Shown piece by piece: positions 45,592 through 53,951 of a stretch of DNA of 64,000 nt. The notes beneath the pieces were generated by a model, which saw nothing but the letters and a program-made list of their open reading frames with translations, had not been told where the DNA came from and searched no databases. The stretch is taken from contig CAXXGE010000016.1 in NCBI GenBank assembly GCA_963677915.2, positions 1 to 64,000 on the forward strand, in the 5' to 3' direction. The position numbers were made by a program, and so were the translations under genes. This DNA comes from G963677915 sp963677915. GTDB lineage: Bacteria > Bacillota > Clostridia > Lachnospirales > Vallitaleaceae. The stretch's first letter is position 1, and every line of letters starts with the position of its first letter.

Positions 45592-46659
45592 ATGTATAAA
45601 ATAGCGGTTATTGCAGGCGATGGTGTCGGTCCAGAAGTATTGGACGAAGGTATCAAGGTACTGAAGAAGATCGAAGAACTCGATGAGCGTGTCAATTTTG
45701 AATTCAAACATTTTCCGTGGGGATGTGAATATTACCTGAAACATGGAAAAATGATGGATGACGATGGGATGGATGTTTTGAGCCAATTTGACTGTATTTA
45801 TCTCGGCGCCGTAGGATTTAAAGGTGTCCCGGATCACATATCCTTATGGGATCTGCTTCTTAGAATCAGAAAAGGCTTCGATCAATATATCAATCTTAGA
45901 CCTATCAAACTGCTCGAAGGAGCGCCTTGCCCATTGGCAGACGTAAGCAGAGAAGAGATTGACATGATTGTGGTGCGGGAAAATGTTGAAGGGGAGTACG
46001 CCGGGGCCGGAGACTGGCTTTATAAAGGAAAAGAACAGGAGGTCGTCCTTTAGACAGGTGTGTTTTCGAGAATTGGCACTGAACGGGTCATCCGATATGC
46101 ATATGAATTGGCAAAGAAGGAAGGCAAGACGCTGACCAGCATAAGCAAAGCAAACGCCTTGAACTATTCGATGGTGTTCTGGGATGAAGTTTTTGATGAA
46201 GTCGGGAAGGAATATCCCGAAGTTGAAACGTATTCCTATCTTGTCGATGCAGCAGCGATGTTCTTCGTTAAAGATCCAAAAAGATTCGAGATAGTCGTCA
46301 CGTCAAATCTGTTCGGTGACATTATAACGGACCTTGGAGCGGCTATCGCTGGCGGTATGGGGCTTGCTGCAGGAGCAAATATCAATCCTGAAAAGAAATT
46401 CCCATCAATGTTCGAACCTATTCATGGATCGGCTCCGGATATCTCGGGACAAGGCATAGCCAACCCGATGGCGTCCATTTGGTCGGCTAGTCAGATGCTG
46501 GACTTTCTAGGGCATGAAGACTGGGGGAAAGAAGTCATCATCGCATTGGAAAAGGTACTGAAGAAAGCAGAGGCTTTGACGCCTGATTTAGGGGGGACCG
46601 CTTCGACACAAGACGTTGGAGATGCAGTTGTCAAACAGCTGGAGGCGCAATGTCGTTAG
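45592..46659 (+). pseudogene. isocitrate/isopropylmalate/tartrate dehydrogenase-type enzyme with in-frame TAG
   Basis: YKIAVIAGDGVGPEVLDEGI opens a beta-decarboxylating dehydrogenase. IDMIVVRENVEGEYAGAG, SNLFGDIITDLGAAIAGGMG and ANINPEKKFPSMFEPIHGSA are family motifs, closest in feel to tartrate/D-malate dehydrogenase. TAG at 46051-46053 interrupts VVL-TGVFSRIGTERVIRYA; related proteins have Gln (CAG) here, so a single C-to-T change explains it. The frame is otherwise intact over 356 codons. It overlaps the convergent DeoR gene by 29 bases. NAD, a divalent metal and a 2-hydroxyacid should be its ligands. Confidence 0.86.
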
Positions 46660-47416
46660 TATAAAGGACTTCAACACCCTTTGCTGCGATTTGGGCAAGG
46701 ACCGCTTCGGTTTGTTCTGTTTTCGTTGATATAATCACATCTATGTCTTCAAAGGAACAAAACATGTTTAGACTGTTGGTTGTGAATTTGGATGAATCAA
46801 CGAGCGCGACCACTTTATTGGCGGATTGAATCATTTGTCTTTTTATAGAAAGCTGAAAAGTTGATGAAGATGTCAAACCCATAGAGCCACGTACACCCGT
46901 CGTCCCAAGAAAGAGTATATCGGCAGTGATATGATTGAAATAGTCATCGGCATCAGGACCTATGAGTGCCATTTGCTCAGGTTCCGTTACGCCGCAAGGC
47001 ACGATTACCTGAGTGGCTTCAGCCAGCGTTTTTGCAGCAGGGATTGAATTGGTGACGACTCTGAGATCCTCTAATGGTTTTGATTTGAGCAGAGATGCCA
47101 AGGCAAGTGTTGTTGTACCTGAGTCGAGGATAATCGAACTTCCAGGCGCTATGAGTCCATGCGCCAAAAGGGCAATGCGTTGCTTTTCGATCTGATCGAT
47201 TTTTACCCTGTCATTAATGCCGAGCACTTCCTGTGGGTTGATATAACTTACCAGCCCGTGGGAACTCCTTATCGGTTCGGTTTCTGTTAACTCAATTATG
47301 TCACGTCGTATTGTAGCAAGTGAAATATCAAAGTTTCTTGCGATTTCGTTCGTTGTCATTGCTGATTTTTCTTGAAGCAACTTCAGAATTTGGCTGTGTC
47401 GCACTGCTTTTTTCAT
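46631..47416 (-). CDS. DeoR family transcriptional repressor, second of two
   Basis: Its HTH reads AMTTNEIARNFDISLATIRR, then DIIELTETEPIRSSHGLVSY; the effector domain has SIILDSGTTTLALASLL and ILFLGTTGVRGSMGLTSSST. It is clearly paralogous to the repressor at 42302 along its whole length. I choose the inner ATG at 47416, seven bases after AAGGAG; ATG 47422 lies directly on the ribosome binding site. It is transcribed towards the dehydrogenase gene and overlaps it by 29 bases. Both repressors frame one operon, so they may respond to the same or successive metabolites. Confidence 0.92.
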   Translation of the reverse strand: MKKAVRHSQILKLLQEKSAMTTNEIARNFDISLATIRRDIIELTETEPIRSSHGLVSYINPQEVLGINDRVKIDQIEKQRIALLAHGLIAPGSSIILDSGTTTLALASLLKSKPLEDLRVVTNSIPAAKTLAEATQVIVPCGVTEPEQMALIGPDADDYFNHITADILFLGTTGVRGSMGLTSSSTFQLSIKRQMIQSANKVVALVDSSKFTTNSLNMFCSFEDIDVIISTKTEQTEAVLAQIAAKGVEVLYTNDIAPPAV

Positions 47417-47527
47417 AGTCATCTCCTTGGGAGTTTCATTGTATTCTTTGAATCATTATACAAATAATAAGTTCCCTTGTAAAATGATCTGAATGCATTT
47501 GAAGGGTGATATTGAATGCTGATAAGG

Positions 47528-47645
47528 TTGTTATGTTTTAACTTTAGCAGTATAATTTTACCAAGGTGAGAGAGAAAGTTCATATCGTTTTTAAGTTTTT
47601 GGAATGTTTTTTCGCACCCCAAGTTTATCTTGAGGTGCTTTTTGC
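47528..47645 (+). ncRNA. orphan promoter-terminator pair; possible ~80-nt RNA or relic of a deleted gene
   Basis: TTGTTA, 17 bases, TATAAT (47551-47556) is nearly identical over about 37 bases to the promoter at 39198. About 55 bases further, GCACC...CAAG/CTTG...GGTGC (47614-47638) with a TTTTT tail is a terminator, related to the msrAB terminator. No open frame of note lies between. The region 47423-47807 otherwise holds the upstream region of the minus-strand DeoR gene and an IS-end-like repeat. Confidence 0.45.
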
Positions 47646-47663
47646 TTCAATGAATTGAAGCAA

Positions 47664-47693
47664 AAAAAACGCATTCCCCCTCCTCTAATCGAA
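47664..47693. repeat. second copy of the TnpB-element left-end sequence
   Basis: AAAAACGCATTCCCCCTCCTCTAATC with trailing AAG is shared with 19020-19049 (one G/A difference after it). No hairpin partner or tnpB follows here, so this is an isolated end or a solo relic of a lost element. Confidence 0.6.
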
Positions 47694-47807
47694 GACTACC
47701 CTTGCAAACCAGAAACTATCGATAACCTGTATTTTGCCGGACAGCGCTTTCAGCCACCGGTACAGTTTTCGTCAACCACCGACACAAGAATAATTGGAGT
47801 CGATCGT

Positions 47808-49913
47808 ATGAAGAAAATTATTGAAAACTTATTAATGATTATTTCAGGAGTTGCACTTATATCGAATTTCATATGTATTTGTATAGTACCACCGGTATTC
47901 ATATTTCTTGTTTATATTGGTTATGTAATATTAGCAACAGGCATTTTACTTTTTGTCTTATCAATATATGCACAAAGAAGAAAACGAAGTACAAAGATTA
48001 CTACTTATGGTGTATATGGATTAATCCGAAATCCGATGTATTTTAGCTTCATGTTGATGTTTTTCTCCCATATGTTTTTCAGTCAATTTTGGTTGGTCAT
48101 TATTGGTTCTTTGGTTGGAATGTTTTGTACATATTTTAGTATTCCTTTTGAAGAAAAACAAAACAAACAACGCTTTGGAAAAGAATATGAACAGTATATG
48201 CAAAGCATACCGAGAATAAATATTCTACTTGGTATAATAAGATATATTCGCAAACATAACGAACGAAAATTCATGGTTTATGCAATGGTGACCGTTTTAT
48301 TGTTCGGTCTGGGCTCGTCTGTTTCCTACAGTGCGGAAATGGAGCCGTTTTCCGATGTGCCTGAAAGCCACTGGTCCTATGGTGTGGTCCATGACCTGCG
48401 GGATCTGGGTATTACCAACGGCATCGGTGGCGGTTTGTTCGGCCTTGGCAGGACGATTACCCGCGGCGAATTCGTCACTTTTCTGGTGAGGCTGAGGCAG
48501 TGGGAACTGGCTGATCCTGAAACGGGCATTTTTCAGGATGTGCTGCCTGAAAGCTGGTATTACAGTTATGTGGAGACGGCAGCTTCCCGAGGCGTTTTGG
48601 GAACCGCTTTCGAAGGTAGCAGCTTCAGGCCGACGGAAAACATTACCCGCAAAGAAATGGCAGTCATGATTATCAATACACTGGGGTATGAGCAGCTGGC
48701 AGAAGGAAAGAACAGCGAGCAAAGTCCTTTTGAAGATGTGAAAGACCACGTGGGATACATAACACTGCTGGCTGACTTCGGCATCGTAAACGGTATAGGC
48801 GGCGGGCTGTTCGCACCTGATGCAACGGCAAAAAGGGAAGAGGCTGCTGCCATTCTTATTCGCTTGCACACAAAACTCAACATGGTGACGGAGGACGTCA
48901 CAGCTTTCTATGCAGTTAGCAGCTACAGCCAGAAAGACATGATGGGCTCGTTTGACCGTATCGGTTTTGGGTGGAGCACACTGGAATACTTTCCGGAAGA
49001 GGACAGAATCGGCGTGACTCTCGACATGCCTGAAGGTTATGAAGAGCCTCTGGACCTTGCTGAAGAAGGCGGATGCCTGACGTATCTGAATATATACGCC
49101 GATGACACAGTCCGCGTGGGAGAGACAGGGAAGGGCATCATCGAGATGGCCCTGACCGATCATGCGCGCATGGTGTCGCTGCAGGATGATATTGCACTGA
49201 TGATGGCAAATGATGCCTTTGACGGTGTGGTGATCGATTTCGAAGGTATGATCTCCGAGGAACTGAAACCCGCTTTGACGGATTTCGTTGAAAACATGGC
49301 CAGTCTCATGAGGTCCAATGGCAAGGGGCTGATGGTGGCTGTGCAGCCGAACCTCTATTACAAGGCCTATGACTATGGCAGTCTGGCTGAAGCGGCTGAC
49401 AAGCTTATTTTGATGGCCCATGATTTCAATGCCAAGAAACTGACGGCCGAGCAGATGTCATCAGGTTATACCTATACGCCGTTAGCACCCATCGGACAGG
49501 TGTATGAGGCGTTGGCCGGGATATTCAGCGGTGAGGATGCAGTTGCGGACAAATCCAAAGTGGCGCTGCAGATTTCCTTTGCATCGGCTCAGTGGGGTGT
49601 CGACAGCGCAGGTTCGGTGGTGAATGCCAAACCATATACACCTGGGTATGACCAGATATACAACCGGCTGGTCCAGGACGGTACAAGCATCGTCTTTGAT
49701 TCAAAAAGCCAGAGTCCCTATGCGACCTATTACAACGCATCAAGCAACCTGGATTACATAATCTGGTATGAGGACGCAAGGAGTGTTGCAGCCAAAATGC
49801 AGCTGGCCAACATGTTCGGTGTCAGCAGTTTTTCCTACTGGCGGCTTGGCAATTTACCTGCTTACAGCGATGAGGCCGGAAAAGCGGTTCAACTGAATGT
49901 GTTTGAAAGGTGA
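47808..49913 (+). CDS. chimera: isoprenylcysteine-methyltransferase-like membrane domain, SLH domains and GH18-like domain
   Basis: Residues about 1-150 are a multi-helix membrane methyltransferase-like domain (GVYGLIRNPMYFSFMLMFFS and FGKEYEQYMQSIPRI). Near residue 160 a second signal-like segment appears (VYAMVTVLLFGLGSSVSYSA), and then three S-layer-homology repeats (for example PFSDVPESHWSYGVVHDLRD). A glycoside hydrolase 18-like domain follows with catalytic DGVVIDFEGM and C-terminal FSYWRLGNLP. The first part is AT-rich and the second GC-richer, so an in-frame deletion probably joined two genes near 48270. ATG 47808 is preceded by TTGGAG; the longer frame from 47655 runs through the IS-end repeat. 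Confidence 0.75.
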   Translation: MKKIIENLLMIISGVALISNFICICIVPPVFIFLVYIGYVILATGILLFVLSIYAQRRKRSTKITTYGVYGLIRNPMYFSFMLMFFSHMFFSQFWLVIIGSLVGMFCTYFSIPFEEKQNKQRFGKEYEQYMQSIPRINILLGIIRYIRKHNERKFMVYAMVTVLLFGLGSSVSYSAEMEPFSDVPESHWSYGVVHDLRDLGITNGIGGGLFGLGRTITRGEFVTFLVRLRQWELADPETGIFQDVLPESWYYSYVETAASRGVLGTAFEGSSFRPTENITRKEMAVMIINTLGYEQLAEGKNSEQSPFEDVKDHVGYITLLADFGIVNGIGGGLFAPDATAKREEAAAILIRLHTKLNMVTEDVTAFYAVSSYSQKDMMGSFDRIGFGWSTLEYFPEEDRIGVTLDMPEGYEEPLDLAEEGGCLTYLNIYADDTVRVGETGKGIIEMALTDHARMVSLQDDIALMMANDAFDGVVIDFEGMISEELKPALTDFVENMASLMRSNGKGLMVAVQPNLYYKAYDYGSLAEAADKLILMAHDFNAKKLTAEQMSSGYTYTPLAPIGQVYEALAGIFSGEDAVADKSKVALQISFASAQWGVDSAGSVVNAKPYTPGYDQIYNRLVQDGTSIVFDSKSQSPYATYYNASSNLDYIIWYEDARSVAAKMQLANMFGVSSFSYWRLGNLPAYSDEAGKAVQLNVFER

Positions 49914-49963
49914 GGGGGCCTTTGTAAAGTGGTATAATATAATTGTAGCGAAGGGGTGATATA

Positions 49964-50911
49964 ATGGAAATTCTGGATAGGTACTTGTATGAAGTTGAGA
50001 AATACCTTGGCAAGAAAGGCAAGGATGAGGTTCTCAATGATATCAAATCTTCTGTGATGGTATTGACAGATGAAAAGACAAGCAAGGGAACAGCGGAGGC
50101 GGAGGCTCTTAGAGCATCGCTGGTTGAAATGGGTTCGCCACTTGATCTTGCACGAAAATACGACCCGGGACTAGGCTATATAATAGGGCCCAAATTATTC
50201 AAGCTTTACAGGATAATAGTAGGCTTTTCGATTCTAGGCATTTCGATAGGGTTTGCGACAACGATGATTATACAGTTGAGTTTTGATCCTGGCATGAATG
50301 TCGGGCTTGCCATAATGAGATTGCTTGGACAGATAATGACAGCAGCGCTGAGCGCTATTGGTGCAGTAACTATTGTATTTTACATTATACAAAAGTACAT
50401 CCCTCAGGATGCCTTTTCTGATGAAGCATGGAATCCGGACAATCTGCCGGAATTGCCTAAGAAGGCTGAAATAATAAGCAGAACAGGCAGGATTATTGGA
50501 ATCATTGCAATGGTTATATTCATTTTCATATTCAATTTCTACCCGGACATGATTGGTGTTTTCTACAAGGTTGACAGTGGGCCTTATGTATTCGAATCAC
50601 TGCTGACTGCAGAGAACATGGGGCCGTACTTGATCATACTGAATCCACTGTGGTTTTTGGCTGTTGTGGTTAACGTATACGTACTGATTAAAGGAAAGAG
50701 AACGCTGAAACCTAAAATACTCGAATCGGTAGCTTTAATAGGTGTTTTTGCAACGCTTTGGACAATGTTTGGCGATTCCGGAATTATGGAAAGTGCTGGA
50801 GAATGGGCAATTCCATTTACAGCATCGTTGAGGATGGGCTTTGCCGCAGTGGTCATTGTATTTGTCGTCGATATTATAAGATATCTTATACAGTACAACA
50901 GGGCGGCATAA
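49964..50911 (+). CDS. membrane protein with N-terminal HAAS/DUF1700-like segment
   Basis: The start, MEILDRYLYEVEKYLGKKGK, followed by a helical region up to MGSPLDLARKYDPG, resembles the HAAS signalling segment found in DUF1700 and permease-prefix proteins. Six or so hydrophobic helices follow, with a soluble loop (AWNPDNLPELPKKAEIISRT). It is 315 residues. GAAGGGGTGATATA precedes the ATG. HAAS proteins are usually paired with a PadR regulator, but none is seen here. It ends 4 bases before a partial dispersed repeat. Confidence 0.65.
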   Translation: MEILDRYLYEVEKYLGKKGKDEVLNDIKSSVMVLTDEKTSKGTAEAEALRASLVEMGSPLDLARKYDPGLGYIIGPKLFKLYRIIVGFSILGISIGFATTMIIQLSFDPGMNVGLAIMRLLGQIMTAALSAIGAVTIVFYIIQKYIPQDAFSDEAWNPDNLPELPKKAEIISRTGRIIGIIAMVIFIFIFNFYPDMIGVFYKVDSGPYVFESLLTAENMGPYLIILNPLWFLAVVVNVYVLIKGKRTLKPKILESVALIGVFATLWTMFGDSGIMESAGEWAIPFTASLRMGFAAVVIVFVVDIIRYLIQYNRAA

Positions 50912-50914
50912 GCT

Positions 50915-50936
50915 GGGGAAGGACCCCATGGCACGC
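50915..50936. repeat. dispersed repeat family, half copy
   Basis: GGGGAAGGACCCCATGGCACGC matches the right half of the copies at 63.24 and 63.9 kb (GACCCCATGGTACG and GACCCCGTGGCACG). It separates the membrane protein gene from the AraC fragment. Confidence 0.6.
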
Positions 50937-50943
50937 TCATACT

Positions 50944-51177
50944 TTAACAACACGGCTTGCATAATTTCTTTCTTATAGCAGATCCCTGTCTTCGGAAAGA
51001 TAACTGCCGTTTGAATTTCATGTTGATGTACCTTTCCGAATAACCCGTTTCAGCTGCAAGGTCTTTGATCTTCACCTGTCCTTTCGAAGAGATGATCATG
51101 TCTAGCAAGTAGGTCTTCAAATTCTTCTTGCTGTGTTCTGCCTTGTTTTTGACAATCGAATTGACATAGTGTTTCAT
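50944..51177 (-). pseudogene. AraC-family regulator fragment
   Basis: On the minus strand KHYVNSIVKNKAEHSKKNLK leads into a single helix-turn-helix, KDLAAETGYSERYINMKFKR. The frame then continues into QLSFRRQGSAIRKKLCKPCC and stops, at the point where the second AraC motif should begin. The N-terminal domain is also missing. It is a small remnant between a dispersed repeat and a jetD fragment. Confidence 0.65.
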
Positions 51178-51211
51178 AAATTGCGTATTTTTTCATTTAA
51201 AATCCATCTAT

Positions 51212-51632
51212 ATTCCATACATTCATTCAGGTGCTGCCAGGCTGCTCGGCCATCTGTACATCAGGCCAGGTGAATCAGACTGCATTGGCACTTCTGAGGA
51301 TATTGGAAAAATGCAACGTGCCTGTGCTGTACAACGGCGACTATGATCCGGAAGGTCTTATGATTGCACAGCGTTTATGCAATAGATTCGGCAATGTTTC
51401 ACCGTGGTATTACCATTGCGAGGCGTATGGAAAGTGCATGTCGGACAGAAAAATATTCGAAAGAAGACTGATTCAGCTCCGGGAGCTTTCGCATCCGGCG
51501 CTCAAACTGGTTGTCGAGGAGATGGAAAAGCACAAGAAGGCGGGTTATCAGGAATATATCGTCGAAGAGTTGATCGGTGCATCCGCAAGAGTTACTGAAA
51601 AGTATGAACCCTGTCTTGATGCAGTATATTAG
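51212..51632 (+). pseudogene. jetD 3' fragment (duplicate of 62868-63240)
   Basis: From TTCCATACATTCATTCAGGT onward the DNA closely follows the end of jetD at 62868. It encodes CSAICTSGQVNQTALALLRI, the toprim-like GDYDPEGLMIAQRLCNRFGN and EYIVEELIGA. Differences are mostly silent, while a stretch around GATTGCACAGCG...GTTTCACC is identical, so the copy was either selected for some time or has exchanged sequence with jetD. After EELIGA it reads SARVTEKYEPCLDAVY, which differs from the other copy. The upstream part of jetD and the other jet genes are absent here. Confidence 0.88.
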
Positions 51633-51648
51633 TCGAAAGGAGCGGAAT

Positions 51649-52110
51649 ATGAAAGCTGAAACAAGTATGGAAATAAGAAGTACGAAGGAAAAAATCTGGG
51701 AGGTCATTACGGATATTGAGCATGCTGAGTCGTTCATATCTGGAATTGACAGGGTGAAAATATTGAATTCAGGTGACAAGGACTTTGTTGGCTTCGAATG
51801 GAAAGAAACCAGAACCATGTATGGGAAAGAAGCATCTGAAACAATGGTTGTGACAAAGAGTAAGCCCTATGTGTATTATGATACAAGAGCGGAAAGCCAT
51901 GGGGCCGTTTATTTGAGCAGGACTGAAATCATGGAAAAAGACGGAAGCTGTATTTTGAAGATGAAATTCATAGCCAATCCGGTCAGCGTTTCAGCAAAAA
52001 TCATGTATGCGGTATTTGCAAAGCCGATAGCCAAATCCATGGTTAAAGCTTTCACTGAGGACTTGGTGGACATTAGGAATGAAGTTGAAAAGAGAAAGAA
52101 ACAGCGGTAG
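51649..52110 (+). CDS. SRPBCC-family (polyketide cyclase-like) protein
   Basis: A 153-residue START-like protein: MEIRSTKEKIWEVITDIEHA, GIDRVKILNSGDKDFVGFEW, and a long C-terminal helix (AKPIAKSMVKAFTEDLVDIR). ATG 51649 is preceded by AAAGGAG. Such proteins bind hydrophobic ligands in a cavity; no specific role is known. It sits between the jetD fragment and the pRiA4 remnant. Confidence 0.82.
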   Translation: MKAETSMEIRSTKEKIWEVITDIEHAESFISGIDRVKILNSGDKDFVGFEWKETRTMYGKEASETMVVTKSKPYVYYDTRAESHGAVYLSRTEIMEKDGSCILKMKFIANPVSVSAKIMYAVFAKPIAKSMVKAFTEDLVDIRNEVEKRKKQR

Positions 52111-52118
52111 ACACCTGA

Positions 52119-52230
52119 CTCAACTGCACAGGGTGTTGCAGGTAATTTTCGACTGGAGAAATTACCACCTTTACGATTTCGTGAAATTATAATGGATCCT
52201 GATCATCCGGAATACAAGGAGACAAAGAAA
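52119..52230 (+). pseudogene. pRiA4b ORF-3-like remnant with internal deletion
   Basis: The DNA first matches 11973-12037 of the intact gene (CAACT..ACAGGGTGTTGCAGG and TTTTCGACTGGAGAAATT). It then jumps at GATTTCGTG to the equivalent of 12318-12376 (GGATCCTGATCATCCGGAAT). GATTTTGTG and GATTTCGTG at the two sides form a nine-base near-match, so the deletion of about 285 bases probably arose by microhomology. The remnant ends in AAGGAGACAAAGAAA, which serves as the ribosome binding site of the next gene. Confidence 0.8.
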
Positions 52231-52232
52231 AT

Positions 52233-53366
52233 ATGATTACCTTCGATTCAATGAATTTGGATCCGGCATTGATTGCGGCCATTAAAGAAGAAGCCTATGA
52301 TAAACCGACGCCGATACAGGAGAAAGCCATACCCATTATCGAGCGGGGAAAGGACCTGATTGGCCAGGCACAGACCGGCTCGGGAAAAACGGCCGCATTT
52401 GCGATTCCTATCCTTAACAGGCTATGTAAAATCGCTCCAGAACCGGATAGCTACAACAAGGTGAAAGCGATCGTTCTGGCACCTACAAGGGAGCTTGCCC
52501 TCCAGATCGGTGAGAGTTTCCATAATTATGGCAGATATACTTCAGTCGGCACTGGTGTCATATTTGGCGGCGTCACACCGAAACGCCATATGAAGGTATT
52601 GAAAAGAGAACCGAGAGTTATCGTCGCTACACCTGGACGCCTGCTTGATTTCATCCAGCAGGATGTCATCGAGCTGAGTGATGTGGAGCTGCTTGTGCTT
52701 GATGAAGCAGACCGGATGCTTGAACTTGGTATGCTTGAGGATGTAAAAGCGATTATAAGGCAGCTGCCGAAACAACGTCAGAATCTCCTGTTTTCAGCGA
52801 CGATGTCAGGTCCGGTAAAAGAGCTTGCAAAATCGATATGTAAAGACCCTGAGACGATTGTCGTCAAAGGCGAGAAAAAGAACTTGCCGAAAATAACCCA
52901 GTATGTCTATTTTGTCGAAGAAACACATAAGGCTGAACGGTTGATCGACTTTCTCAAATTCGAGACATACGAGTCGGTGCTGGTTTTTGTCAGAACGAAA
53001 GGCAAGGCGGACAGACTGGCGAAAACAATCAATATCAGCAATATCAGGACAAGAGCGTTGCATGGAGATCTAAACCAGTCTGAAAGAGTCAAAGTTCTCA
53101 CCATGTTCAAAAACAAGGAGATCAGCGTGTTGATTGCTACTGATGTTGCGTCCCGCGGCATCGATATCGACCGGCTGTCCCATGTCATCAACTTCAATGT
53201 GCCGAACGTCGCCGAGACCTACGTACATAGGATAGGAAGGACCGGCAGAGCGGGTGAAGCAGGGATATCGATCTCCTATTGCAGCAAGGTGGAAGAGCCG
53301 TTTCTGAAAAGGATCGAGGCGCTTCAAGGGACGAAACTGACCGTAAAAAATAAATCACAGAACTGA
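52233..53366 (+). CDS. DEAD-box RNA helicase
   Basis: All helicase motifs are present in order: Q-motif region KPTPIQEKAIP, motif I AQTGSGKT, Ia PTRELALQ, Ib TPGRLLDF, II DEAD, III SAT, V ATDVASRGIDID, VI HRIGRTGRAG. At 377 residues it is a minimal RhlE/CshA-type enzyme without an RNA-binding tail. It would act in ribosome assembly or RNA decay. Its ribosome binding site lies in the pRiA4 remnant upstream. DUF1456 follows 12 bases downstream. Confidence 0.95.
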   Translation: MITFDSMNLDPALIAAIKEEAYDKPTPIQEKAIPIIERGKDLIGQAQTGSGKTAAFAIPILNRLCKIAPEPDSYNKVKAIVLAPTRELALQIGESFHNYGRYTSVGTGVIFGGVTPKRHMKVLKREPRVIVATPGRLLDFIQQDVIELSDVELLVLDEADRMLELGMLEDVKAIIRQLPKQRQNLLFSATMSGPVKELAKSICKDPETIVVKGEKKNLPKITQYVYFVEETHKAERLIDFLKFETYESVLVFVRTKGKADRLAKTINISNIRTRALHGDLNQSERVKVLTMFKNKEISVLIATDVASRGIDIDRLSHVINFNVPNVAETYVHRIGRTGRAGEAGISISYCSKVEEPFLKRIEALQGTKLTVKNKSQN

Positions 53367-53378
53367 AAGGGAAATGAT

Positions 53379-53864
53379 ATGGACAATAATGATATTCTTA
53401 TCCGGCTGCGATATGCGCTTGATATACCAGACCGTGATATGGTCAGAATCTTCAAAAAGGGTGATATAGACATATCGCTGGAGGAAGTTTCGAAGATGTT
53501 GACAAGAAATGATGATGGCAAAGCTGTAATGGAATGCTCAAACTTTTTCCTGGAATCCTTTTTAAACGGGTTGATTGTCGAGAAGCGGGGCGTATTGAAA
53601 TCTAAAACAGGTGAAGTGGTAAAAGGTACGCTCGATTTAAAGGAAGGCATGGTTCCCAACAACACCCTCCTGAAGAAGGTCAAGATCGCCTTGAGCCTGA
53701 GCAGCGAGGATGTGCTTGACATATTCGCAAAAGCGGACATCAAGATCGGCAAGTCTGAACTGGGCGCCTTTTTCAGAAATGAAGAACACAAAAACTACCG
53801 TGTATGTATGGATATGTACGCGAGAGGCTTTCTGAAAGGCCTGGCTATAGTATATAGGAAATAG
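53379..53864 (+). CDS. DUF1456 (YehS-like) family protein
   Basis: Two repeats of the DUF1456 module are visible: DILIRLRYALDIPDRDMVRI with FKKGDIDISLEEVSKML, and NTLLKKVKIALSLSSEDVLD with IFAKADIKIGKSELGAFFR. It is 161 residues, usual for the family, whose function is unknown. The gene starts 12 bases after the helicase stop (AAAGGGAAATGAT leader) and is probably in the same transcript. Confidence 0.9.
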   Translation: MDNNDILIRLRYALDIPDRDMVRIFKKGDIDISLEEVSKMLTRNDDGKAVMECSNFFLESFLNGLIVEKRGVLKSKTGEVVKGTLDLKEGMVPNNTLLKKVKIALSLSSEDVLDIFAKADIKIGKSELGAFFRNEEHKNYRVCMDMYARGFLKGLAIVYRK

Positions 53865-53936
53865 GTGAAGATACTGATTATGATAGGCGCAGCACTTCTG
53901 ATATTCTGGGGAGTTTTCTGTAAGCCGTTATCATAA
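53865..53936 (+). other. very short hydrophobic open frame
   Basis: GTG 53865 opens VKILIMIGAALLIFWGVFCK and stops at 53936. It resembles the first transmembrane segment of a small membrane protein. It follows the DUF1456 stop directly. It may be a gene start left over from a deletion. Low confidence. Confidence 0.25.
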
Positions 53937-53951
53937 CAAAGGAAAATCCTC

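Noticed and set aside
48297..49421. Long minus-strand open frame (374 codons) opposite the SLH/GH18 region
   Set aside because: Rich in His/Gln/Val as expected for an antisense shadow; the plus strand has clear SLH and GH18 motifs.
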